Source: Bdellovibrionales bacterium (lineage in GTDB: Bacteria; Bdellovibrionota; Bdellovibrionia; Bdellovibrionales; UBA1609). Taken from it: DNA of 64,000 nt. This document shows, in pieces, positions 16,336-25,590 of the stretch. The notes below the pieces were generated by a model, which saw nothing but the letters and a program-made list of their open reading frames with translations, searched no databases and was not told the origin of the DNA. The translations under genes and the position numbers were made by a program. The stretch covers positions 1 to 64,000 of the forward strand of contig JADJVA010000005.1 in assembly GCA_016716765.1 (NCBI GenBank), in the 5' to 3' direction. Numbering within the stretch: position 1 is the first letter of the stretch; the number at the start of each line of letters is the position of its first letter.

Positions 16336-18590
16336 ATGAGGGAAGACGACTTAGTCATGAGTGAAACGACGACCCCAGAAGCGATAAAAGACGACTCACC
16401 ACAAAGTTTGGATGATCTCCTTCAACAGATTGAACTTTTTTACCCAGGCGCAAATCTAAGTCTCATCGAACGTGCGTACAAGTTTTCTGAAAAAGCCCAT
16501 GTCGGGCAAATCAGGCGAAGTGGCGAGCCATATATATTTCACCCCTTAGGTGTGGCGGCTATTCTGGTTGAGTTGCGTCTGGATTTGGCTACCATTGCGA
16601 CGGGTTTACTTCACGACACCGTTGAGGATACGTCGGTCACTATTTCGGACATTGAGAAAGAATTTGGTAAGGTGATTGGCCTGCTCGTTGATGGTGTGAC
16701 TAAAATTTCTCGAATGAAATTTCGAAATACCCACGAAAAGCAGGCTGAGAATATCCGTAAGATGATTGTCGCCATGGGGAAGGATGTGCGGGTCGTTTTG
16801 GTGAAGTTGGCCGATCGGCTGCACAATATGCGCACTCTCAATCATATGTCGTATGAAAAGCAGGCGCGCATTGTCACTGAGACACTTGATATTTACGCGC
16901 CCTTAGCGAGTCGTTTGGGAATCAGTAGTCTCAAAGTTGAGCTTGAAGATCTGAGCTTTCGCTATGCGTTTCCTGAAAGTTATTATGCTCTTGCTCAAAA
17001 AGTTGCCAAGAAAAAGCGTGAACGCGAGAAGTACATTGAAGAAGTTAAGAAAATTCTCATAAATGAATTCGCAAAAAGAACCAGAACAAAATTCGAGATA
17101 ACGGGTAGATCAAAGCACCTCTATTCGATCTGGCGAAAGATGCAGGAACGAAATATCGATTACGAGCAGGTTTTTGATGTTTTGGCTTTTCGTGTGTGCG
17201 TGAATTCAATGCCAGAGTGTTATGAAGTTTTGGGTCTTGTCCATTCTTTATGGAAGCCCATTCCCGGCCGATTTAAGGATTTTATTGCAATGCCTAAGGT
17301 CAATAACTATCAGAGCCTTCACACAACTGTGATCGGGCCTGGGGGTGAACGCATTGAGATTCAGATACGAACCAACGAAATGCATTTGGTGGCGGAGCGG
17401 GGGATCGCGGCCCATTGGCAGTACAAGGAAGAAGGTCATGGCAATGAGGGAGTTTCTGACGAAGTAGCCGATAAGTTCAATTGGCTTCGCGAGTTGGTGA
17501 ATTTGCATCAGCAGACTCACAATCCCGATGAGTTTTTAGAGAGTGTAAAAACTGATCTTTTTGATTCCGAAATTTATGTTTTTACTCCAAAGGGGGAAGT
17601 AAAGGAACTTCCTGAAGGGGCGACTCCGATTGATTTTGCATACAGTGTGCACACGGACATTGGCCACCGTATTGTGGCCGCACGTGTAAACGGACGGCTG
17701 GTCTCATTGAAGTACCAACTTAAAAATGGAGATTCTGTCGAGGTCATAAGCAGTAAGAGTCAGACTCCTTCGAAGGATTGGCTGAAGTACTGCGTGACGA
17801 CTAAGGCAAAGGCAAAAATTAGGGCGCACGTAAAGGCGGAACAGCGTAAGCGAGCGGCCGAAATCGGGCATCAGCTTCTCGAAAAGACCTTTCGTCGACA
17901 TGGCTCTAGCTATGTGAAATACGCTCAGGGGATTGAATACGAAAAGCTGCTCAAAGAAAATGGAGCGAATACGGTCGAGGATTTACTCATTCGGATTGGT
18001 TACGGAAAGTTAATGCCAGCCCACGTATTTGAGCGACTCGTTCCTGATACGAACGAGCAAAGTTCTTCTTCCGAGAAGGACGAGGAAACCTCCTTTTTGG
18101 CAAAGGCCTTTAAATCAGCAGTAAACAAACGCAAGAAATCGGCCTCTCCGATAAAAGTCGAAGGGATGGACGATCTTCTGGTACGATTTGGAAAATGCTG
18201 CACTCCTATTCCTGGGACCCGATCATCGGCTTTATCACCCGAGGCAGAGGGATCACCGTTCATCGAGCTGATTGTGATAAATCCTTTGATCTGGATCAGG
18301 CGCGACGAATTGACGTCGAATGGAGTGGGGATAAGGGGCAGGACGAAGGAAGACTGGTTCGAGTGAGAGTGGTGAGTCAGGATATCCCTGGCTTATTGAA
18401 AAACATGACGGAAGTTTTCTCTATCGCTGGAGTCAACATCCATAATGCCCAGGCTCGCACAACAAAAGATCGTAAGGCCATATGCGTTTTCGATCTCAGT
18501 GTTCGAAATACAAATCAACTGAGTGACGTCATGAGTGCCCTCATGAAGCTCAAGGGAATCATAGGCGTGACCCGTATCACACACTCATAG
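16336..18590 (+). CDS. spoT: Bifunctional (p)ppGpp synthetase/hydrolase, with one frameshift
   Basis: RelA/SpoT homologue of about 751 residues when read through. Frame one (676 codons to 18366) contains the hydrolase HD domain with FHPLGVAAIL and LLHDTVEDT, the synthetase domain with RFKDFIAMPK and NYQSLHTTV, and the TGS domain EIYVFTPKGEV. It then enters the zinc-finger/conserved-cysteine region at FGKCCTPIPG and shifts. From about 18217 the second frame continues PIIGFITRGRGITVHRADC and ends in a complete ACT domain. One G missing from the GGG at 18214-18216 would restore a normal protein. As written, catalysis remains but the regulatory C-terminus is lost. Both catalytic domains look intact, so a bifunctional enzyme is expected. 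Start ATG 16336 or 16357. Confidence 0.9.
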
Positions 18591-18606
18591 GCTTAACTTA
18601 TTTAAA

Positions 18607-18630
18607 CTGGCCAACAATCAAGTTGGCCAG
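18607..18630. terminator. Hairpin between convergent genes
   Basis: CTGGCCAAC and GTTGGCCAG form a perfect 9-base stem with a 6-base loop, 17 bases after the spoT stop and 16 bases before the end of the convergent lipoprotein gene. The T tracts on both sides are weak, so it could work in either direction as a modest bidirectional terminator. Confidence 0.65.
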
Positions 18631-18645
18631 CTTATGACATTCACA

Positions 18646-20628
18646 TCATAATTCAGAAGAAAGACGTATTTTCTGAAAGCGCATATATTTTTGACGGCCA
18701 ATGACTTCGAGTTTTAAATCAACCTGGTTGACATCTGCTCCTCCACAGTTAGCCAAAGGGGCTGAATCGGCATAGGCCTTTGGTATTTCATTGCTAGGAA
18801 TTGGAATGAAGAGGGGAGTACTGTCGGTCACAGAAGTTCCTTTCTTGTAACATCGATAGGATAAATTGAGTCCAAATATTTCTGAGGGATAAGCCTGCTT
18901 TGGCTCCCAATATATTCTCACATTTTTGACTTCTTTAAGTTTGTTCTCTTCCAAAAAATCATAGTTTAAAATAACGGGACGATCGTAAAGCGTGGCTGCA
19001 GTGAAGTCATTGTACATATAGGCATTCCCCTCGAAATCCGCAATTTTGAGGGAGCCAACTCCTTTTGCAAGATTGTTTGGGTCCTTAACGCATATTCGGT
19101 AGACGCCACTGTATTGTTTCAGCCCCTCGACAGGTTTATTCAAATCCAACGAAGCGACGCAGTCATTTCCAAGGTCAGAGATAGGCCCAAGGGCGGCCCC
19201 CACGTCTCCAAAAATGCGAAATTTATCTTTTTTTGGATTGGAAGAACCATCAATATCAGGGCTGCAGTCAGCTGTTTTGTAAAAACACTCTTTTCTAAAC
19301 ACAGAAACAATCGTTCTTCCAACTGACGACCTTTCCTTTGGTGGCTGATTCAATGTGCTCGCTCGAAAAGTCGAAAACACCAAATCGTTAATTCGATCAA
19401 AAGCGACATGAGTTTCTCCGCCATCAACGTGTGCACTATTTTGACTTGTTATAAAAAGAGATCCGGCCCCCGGGTCATTCTCGTCTGAACTGGTATCTAC
19501 GGCTGCCGAGTACACTCCGCCATTTATGCTTCCGTAGGCCCCGCCCCCTGCTGCTGGATGAGAAGTTGATTGGAATCTTGAATTTACGTTTGGTGGCAAA
19601 TATCTGATGGAGTTTGCATCAAAAACGGGTCCCTTTGTATTTGCATTGTATTGAGTCGAAGGTATATCTCCGTTTAGTTTGACTCCAAATATCTTTCCAA
19701 ACGGGGCTGCATAAAAGGCCGGGACACAATCATCGTTTACTCTCAGATGGGGATCGCAGGGACTTAAAGCGCCGTTGTAAACGCCGACTCCGGCCATAGC
19801 CACGTTATCTTCCTGTGGTGTAAACTCATAGGGGCGCACGCGAATAAATGTCTTCTGAGTTTCATCCCACAAAAATCTTTCCAAACGAACAGTGGGAGTG
19901 GTGCGATTGAGTCGCCAGATGACTCCAATGTATTTGTATTCTTTGCCGTTTGCGGTGACTTTATAGGATAGGGTTGAAGCCCGTCCCCAGTAGTTCTGCT
20001 TTGTTCCCTTTAAATCTGGAGATTCATCTCTAAAAAGAGGCGCATAGTCGTTTGCGACGGCAGGTCCAGTTGTGAAGATGGCTCTGATTCCGCTCGGTTG
20101 ATTTTTAACGAGCTCATTCGTGCTATCTGTCGGCACCAAATAAAGCGTCACTTCATTGTCGGGGTGTTCCGCTATGTCAGGGCGACCAGCTGTGGCAGAG
20201 CGAGCTACAAGTAGGCCCCATTCGCTGACGTATGTTCGGGAGCCGCTGCCACTGTTCATATAGGACGGCGTCTTCAGCTTCCAAGTTCTTACAGGAAGGC
20301 CCTTTTCGACGTTGAGAGCCAATTTATATATGTTAAAACTGGTGCGGTCTTCGGTCCCACCCAATGACATAAAAGTGACCGCCCAAATGTCTCTGGACTC
20401 GCCGATGTTGATTCCTTTTGTTCGCTCTATGTATTCGCCGATGGAGGCTCTCGAAGGATTGGATGCTTCGCCAGTCCTGCGACTAGAACAAGAAACATAG
20501 GTAAGCGGGAGTACAAGACCAAAAAATATCCCTCCCAAAGCAATTCGAAATAAGGCAGATATCCGAGTCCTGTTGAGGTAACCAGTAATTTCTGAACACA
20601 AATTGATCTTCATAGAAATAACATCCAT
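18646..20628 (-). CDS. Large putative lipoprotein, 660 aa, unknown function
   Basis: An N-terminal hydrophobic segment (about residues 28-45) ends in LTYVSC, a loose lipobox with a candidate lipidated cysteine near 47; the leader is long and ATG 20613 may be the true start. The mature part is beta-rich and hydrophilic, with scattered cysteines (for example CDPHLRVNDDC and CFYKTADC) that could pair in an oxidising periplasm or surface. No family is recognised and there are no obvious internal repeats. It is divergent from the lipoprotein cluster at 21129 onward, with 500 bases between, and may share its regulation. Confidence 0.6.
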   Translation of the reverse strand: MDVISMKINLCSEITGYLNRTRISALFRIALGGIFFGLVLPLTYVSCSSRRTGEASNPSRASIGEYIERTKGINIGESRDIWAVTFMSLGGTEDRTSFNIYKLALNVEKGLPVRTWKLKTPSYMNSGSGSRTYVSEWGLLVARSATAGRPDIAEHPDNEVTLYLVPTDSTNELVKNQPSGIRAIFTTGPAVANDYAPLFRDESPDLKGTKQNYWGRASTLSYKVTANGKEYKYIGVIWRLNRTTPTVRLERFLWDETQKTFIRVRPYEFTPQEDNVAMAGVGVYNGALSPCDPHLRVNDDCVPAFYAAPFGKIFGVKLNGDIPSTQYNANTKGPVFDANSIRYLPPNVNSRFQSTSHPAAGGGAYGSINGGVYSAAVDTSSDENDPGAGSLFITSQNSAHVDGGETHVAFDRINDLVFSTFRASTLNQPPKERSSVGRTIVSVFRKECFYKTADCSPDIDGSSNPKKDKFRIFGDVGAALGPISDLGNDCVASLDLNKPVEGLKQYSGVYRICVKDPNNLAKGVGSLKIADFEGNAYMYNDFTAATLYDRPVILNYDFLEENKLKEVKNVRIYWEPKQAYPSEIFGLNLSYRCYKKGTSVTDSTPLFIPIPSNEIPKAYADSAPLANCGGADVNQVDLKLEVIGRQKYMRFQKIRLSSEL

Positions 20629-21047
20629 ATTTTTTATGAGGTCTATTGGATTTCATTTTGAATTTGCAGGCGACGTTCTGAAGTGAACCATAACGACACA
20701 TCTCATTATAGGAGTGCAAAAAGATATCTGCTGGGAAAAAAATATTTTAGTTTCCCAAATGGATTGAGAGACCTGCTCAACTGTCTTTGTGTACCGATTT
20801 GAGCCACTTTTGGAATTTGAAACTGTCTCGCAACAAATCGGGCAAATTTTGACTTACTTTTTTTCTTGACTAATTGAAGGAAAATTAGCGAAGAGACTTG
20901 CTGCCATCATTCTGAAATCTCATCGCTGCTCATTTGGTTGACAGGTGGATTCTGAGAAGTGTCACTCTTCAAACTGCCGAATAAAGTCACTCGTGAACCG
21001 TCCAGATCATCAATCCAAGTATTTGATTTAGCGCGCTTTTCTCAGGC

Positions 21048-21072
21048 TTGCATGCAAATGCATTGAATTCAA
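21048..21072. promoter_or_regulatory. Paired TTG-N4-CAA palindromes, possible operator
   Basis: TTGCATGCAA (21048-21057) and TTGAATTCAA (21063-21072) are both perfect 10-base palindromes sharing TTG and CAA arms; their centres are 15 bases apart, about one and a half helical turns. They lie 56-81 bases before the ATG at 21129, where promoter and operator sites are expected. A dimeric regulator binding site is inference. Confidence 0.35.
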
Positions 21073-21102
21073 ACTGAGATAAAATTGGAACGAGTATTGA
21101 AA

Positions 21103-21120
21103 TCCTATGATTTCATAGGA
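21103..21120 (+). promoter_or_regulatory. Leader hairpin overlapping a ribosome-binding site
   Basis: TCCTATGATTTCATAGGA is a perfect palindrome. In RNA it gives a 7-base stem (TCCTATG with CATAGGA) and an ATTT loop. The right arm contains most of the AGGAG (21117-21121) that serves the ATG at 21129, so folding would hide the ribosome-binding site. It may act as a temperature- or ligand-sensitive switch, or as a DNA operator. Confidence 0.45.
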
Positions 21121-21128
21121 GAACCCAT

Positions 21129-21647
21129 ATGAAAAGAGATGCGGCATATTCAGGTGGCTTAATTTTTAGATTAATATCGTCCATATTCTTGCTTTTTATT
21201 TTTGGCTGCCAAGGTGGGTTTGAATCTAGCCACCAAAATTCGAGATCGCTCAATGAGAAATCACCAGCTCAACAGCTGGAACTCATCGATCAGTCGGTAG
21301 ACCTTGGGATCGATTGTCTTCAAATTGGCAATACAGATGAGCAGTGTGACATCAATGGCTTTGGAGTCTTAGAAAAGGCCACCAAGATTTCTGAAAGAAT
21401 CAAAAAATATATCAAATCAATCTGGAAAATCGTGGATATTTTGTCAGTCGTTTTGTCTGATGAGGCGAGCAAAAAACTTTCTCAGCAACTCGAAAAATTA
21501 GAAGATAAATTTGTTGAATTAATTGAGTCTTCAATGGCGCTCCTAGATCCAAATAATCCTGACCAAGTCAAAGTTCGCAAGGATCTTGAAGATCTAATTG
21601 CATTTGTCCACACAGAAATCGCCAAAATGACTGAAGAACTTAAGTAG
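21129..21647 (+). CDS. Small lipoprotein, 172 aa, helical
   Basis: Residues 12-27 form a hydrophobic leader ending LFIFGC, a lipobox with the lipidated cysteine near 27. The mature part starts polar, has DCLQIGNTDEQC with a possible disulfide, then is almost entirely helical and charged (EKATKISERIKKYIKSIW, LSQQLEKLEDKFVELIE), consistent with a coiled coil or helical bundle. First gene of the exported cluster that runs to 33537, preceded by a hairpin over its ribosome-binding site. A gap of about 145 bases separates it from the next gene, so it could be its own unit. No family recognised. Confidence 0.6.
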   Translation: MKRDAAYSGGLIFRLISSIFLLFIFGCQGGFESSHQNSRSLNEKSPAQQLELIDQSVDLGIDCLQIGNTDEQCDINGFGVLEKATKISERIKKYIKSIWKIVDILSVVLSDEASKKLSQQLEKLEDKFVELIESSMALLDPNNPDQVKVRKDLEDLIAFVHTEIAKMTEELK

Positions 21648-21792
21648 ACCATTTAGGTAACGGATGCGGTTTAAAGTGACATTAATGGGCCTAAATCTCC
21701 AGACAGAACGGTCTTGGCTCTAATCTGACGGTTCCCAGTCTGGCACAATCAATGCTCAATAAGGAGCAGAATAAGCCCTAAAGGGGAGGAAC

Positions 21793-24700
21793 TTGAAAAA
21801 GCCGACCCTAAAATTTTTGGAGGCCTTAGTGCCCAATAAAAGATCTTTCTGCAGCCTAAGACCCTCTCGGAGTCTTTATTATGGGACGCTTCTTATTCTA
21901 TTGCTGACTTCGAGTAGCTGTAACTCATTGATTCGTGGAAAATTGTTTAAGGACAGGGCAACAGAAGTTCCTCCTCCTTCTGAGGAAAGAATTGAAAAGA
22001 GCTTTTTTGTTGATCCATCAGGAAAGCCCAAGACCTTTCTCTGCGCCTGGGCCCCAGAGATGGGACGTGGTTGGGTAGGCGAGTACGTTACATTAATGGT
22101 AAATAACTCACCTCATTGCAATATCGAATTTGAAGTGACTGAGCGCTATTTGGTCGGAAAGATTGTTCATCCGAGCTTTCCAGATGACAGGAACCGCTGG
22201 CAAGAGGCGCTCAAAATTCCCATCGCAAAACACTATTATTACGAAAAAAATAAGGATTCATACGGCCGAGAAACAAATGAATTTGTGGAGAACAGCAGTC
22301 GAAGTCATTGGTCAGCCCGTCCTATGATGACGCTTGATCTGGCCTCAATCGAAATTTTAGATTTCTTATGGGGAGGACCGCATCGAACGACCAATGTCGA
22401 AGAAATTGAATGGGACAAAGAAAATAATTTTCTTGGGTTTTCCATGAACATTGTGAGCAGTTTGATGAGTTCTGAGATGCAAACGAAAATTCGAGTCAAT
22501 TTTTTGAGATTTGATCACGATCAAAGTTTTAAGCCTGTGCCTTACCATCAAGAGAACTCCAAATATATCAATATTCTGCATGTGATGGGTCGAAGAATAG
22601 AGGGCATTGAACCAGAACTCTATGCGGCTCGCTGGGATTTGCGAAAACCAACCAAGATCTATTTGAACGGGGTGCCCAAAGAACATGAATCCACAGTCAA
22701 AGAGGTTGTAAAAAATGGAATAAAGCTTTTCAAAATATTGGTGCGGTGGCTCCTGATTTCAATGCATTTGAACCGGTCGTGGCTAATTTGAAACATCCCT
22801 TTGACTTACGATATCCAGGCATTACCTGGATCAGCGATCAGAGGATTTCTCTGAACTCGCCTTTGGGAATTGGAATGGCTCATGCTGATGTTCGCAATGG
22901 GAAAATCATTTGGGGCGGGGTCGTTCTCTATGGCGGTATGCTTGAAAAATACATCAATGCCTATGCCCCAGTCACATCCTCATCGGAGGAAAATCAGGCA
23001 ATGAGCCGAATTTTCCCAATTGGATCTCTTTCTTCCCCAATTCCACAAAGATTGGAATCAATTCCTGCTGTGAAAAGCTTGGATTTTAATCTTCGATCAC
23101 AGGTGGTCGAGGGATTGTCCACCGGTCACAGGCAGTTTGTTGGGAACGAAATTGAGCGTTTGGCCGAACAGGTTCGCAACAACGGCGCCAAGAATGCTAT
23201 TGGTAAAACCTCAGTGCAGATCGATATTGAAAATTTAAGGTCTCAAATGGAGAGTCTAAAGACGAATTCGTCGGGTCTTCAGCGTGTCGCTTCTGAACTC
23301 ATTCTGCAAGCAAAAACTGAAATGGAGTCTACGAATCAGTATTTCAAACAGTTCAATTTGATCGATCAAATGGGGTTTGGGTCCCAAGTAAAGCAAGGAG
23401 ACATCCGGCAGAATTTTCAGGGTGAGGAAAAGCAGAACATAGTGGAGAGGCTAAAGGACAAAAACGAAAGGCGTCGGATGGAGAGTTTACGCCTGTTTCA
23501 GCCAAGGGCGACGGCCCTTTTCGTTGAGAGAGACCGAACAGTGCAGAATCTTGCGGGACCCTGGAATCAATCAGAAGCTCATGGAGTACGTACCTATCGT
23601 GAAATGCTAGATTCTGTTGTGATGGATCTCGCTCTTCATGAGGTTGGTCATTTTCTTGGTTTGGGACATCAATTTAAGGAGAATATTCTTCCGAAACTGG
23701 GAACAGTGCCCTCCCGCTACGTAAAGGAGCTCTCCTTGCGAGCAAATGCCAAAAGCGGATTCACAAACATGTCAACTGTCATGGGGTATCGAAACGGACG
23801 AACCGAAATGATTTTACCTGCAAATGAGCTCAAACCACAAATACACGATGAATTGGTTTTGCGTTATCTTTATAAGGGAGAATACTCCGTTTTTGACAAA
23901 TCAAAAGATGACTTTCGCTTTGTTCAGTTACCCGTCAGCGGAAAAATACCTGGATTCACCGAAGTCGAGACAGGAAAGGCAAAGGCACGACTTCCTGTTT
24001 CCTATTTTCCGGCATGCAATGACTATGAAGCCTCGCTTGGAGCAGACCCATTTTGCAATCGCTGGGATCGGGGCAGTCAAGCCGTTGACATAGTTTCATC
24101 CTACTTTTCTGGAATTTCGGACAATTTGATCGCAAACCTCTATTCGATGGTTGGAGGTTCTGGAAATGAGTGGCAAGCAGAATCCCGTCTATGGTGGATG
24201 GCCTTGGACACCTTTTCGCGTGTTCGCCTGTTTTACGATGAAATGAGAAGGCGATTGCGGAGTGACGAAGCGCTTCGACCACTTTGGAATCGATTAAAGA
24301 ATGATCAAGAGGGATTGTTTGAATTTTCTCAGGCCTGCGAAAAGCCTGATCCCACTCATTCTGAGCAGGTTAAAAACAAAACCTTACGAGAGCTTTTTGC
24401 CTCTGATCAAATGGTTGACCTATGCCGAGCCAATAACCTCGCCCTCAAGGAGTTCAAATTTTTCGTAAACCTTCCTGAGGGTGACTACACTCGAATTGAC
24501 CACCAGAATCGTTATGTCAGTGGTGGGTATTTGGCCGGAGATGCGAGCCGTGATTGGGGTCACATATTTGGCTCATGGTATCAGTTGGCCAACCTACCTC
24601 TAAAGATTAGCTCTCTTCATACTTTAACGACTGCAAGTCCCTATTTGATGCTAGACAGTGGATTTAGTTCGAATCCGTTTTATGACAATGCAGACGACCG

Positions 24701-25580
24701 CTACTTGTATCGAACCCTCTATCCTCGCGAGTACACCAAGTTGGTGGCTGACACGGTAAGATCCAATCTCCGGTTTTCGGCAACCGGACGCGACGACGTC
24801 ACCGCCATGGGCCGATCTGTATTGGCTGCAGGTTATATGGTTCCTGGATCTATTAACTATAGCAACGACTCCCAGAAGCTTCCTCGCTCATACAATGAGA
24901 CGCTGAATCAGCAGACTGAGTTTCGATTGAGTATGGTGGCGGTTCTTATATCTGCCACGACCCCCGACGTAAATTCTGGTGTAAAAGCCGATCATTATAA
25001 GAAGTTTACAGCCACGATCTTCGACTATTTTACCGGAAAGAGCTCCACAGCTAGAGATGTTTTTGTTCTACCACAGGGAAATGTCTTCGTGCGCGCCAAC
25101 GGGATGTTCATTTTTCCGATAACGAAAATGAAGTTTTATGAAGGATCGAGCTCCTACGTGATTGCCTATAAGGTTGATTATGATTTTGAAGTGGGAGATC
25201 GACTGCTTGAGGACAGCGTGAAATTTTCAATGACGGAGTTACACGATCAGATAGCATCAATTTGCGTAGATGGATTTTCCGGTAGCGGTTTGACCCACTA
25301 TTTTGACAATTCCAATCAAGATTTTGATGGATTTTATATACCTCCCGGCTTGTCCAGTGAAACAGGAAAAGAAAAATTGGGACTATTTTATGATTCTATC
25401 GAAAGAGAGTTCTTAAAATATGAGGATAAGGTGAAGGGGAAAGTGCCCGCGAGTTTCTCCCAGCAAAATATGCGTTCACTTTGTGATGAGTCGATCAGAG
25501 GAGTTGGACAAATTCTCGCATCGGCCGCCATCATCAACGGATATTGGCTAAAAATAACCCCAGAATTTTTGGTGAAATGA
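21793..25580 (+). CDS. Metzincin-like zinc metalloprotease lipoprotein, one frameshift
   Basis: Read through, a protein of about 1262 residues. TTG start at 21793 behind GGGGAGGA; signal ends LLLTSSSC (lipobox). Frame one runs to 22791; frame two holds the rest. The join is at 22727-22730, where one extra T would give KLFQNIGAVAPDFNAF. HEVGHFLGLGH near residue 615 is the HExxHxxGxxH zinc motif, and STVMGY about 45 residues later is the Met-turn of metzincins. The block LRYPGITWISDQRISLNSPL with HADVRNGKIIWGGVV resembles the DUF5117/DUF4953-type zinc metalloprotease family. Probably tethered to the outer membrane. As written, the protein stops after 332 residues and the catalytic part lacks its start. 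Confidence 0.75.
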
Positions 25581-25590
25581 GGGTGGCGTT

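Larger units (their letters stand above)
20629..21128. other. 500-base divergent intergenic region
   Basis: No coding potential found. It separates two exported-protein genes transcribed apart and is AT-rich. Its right end carries three perfect palindromes (listed separately) before the lipoprotein gene at 21129. No convincing -35/-10 pair was found by eye on either strand. Confidence 0.5.
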
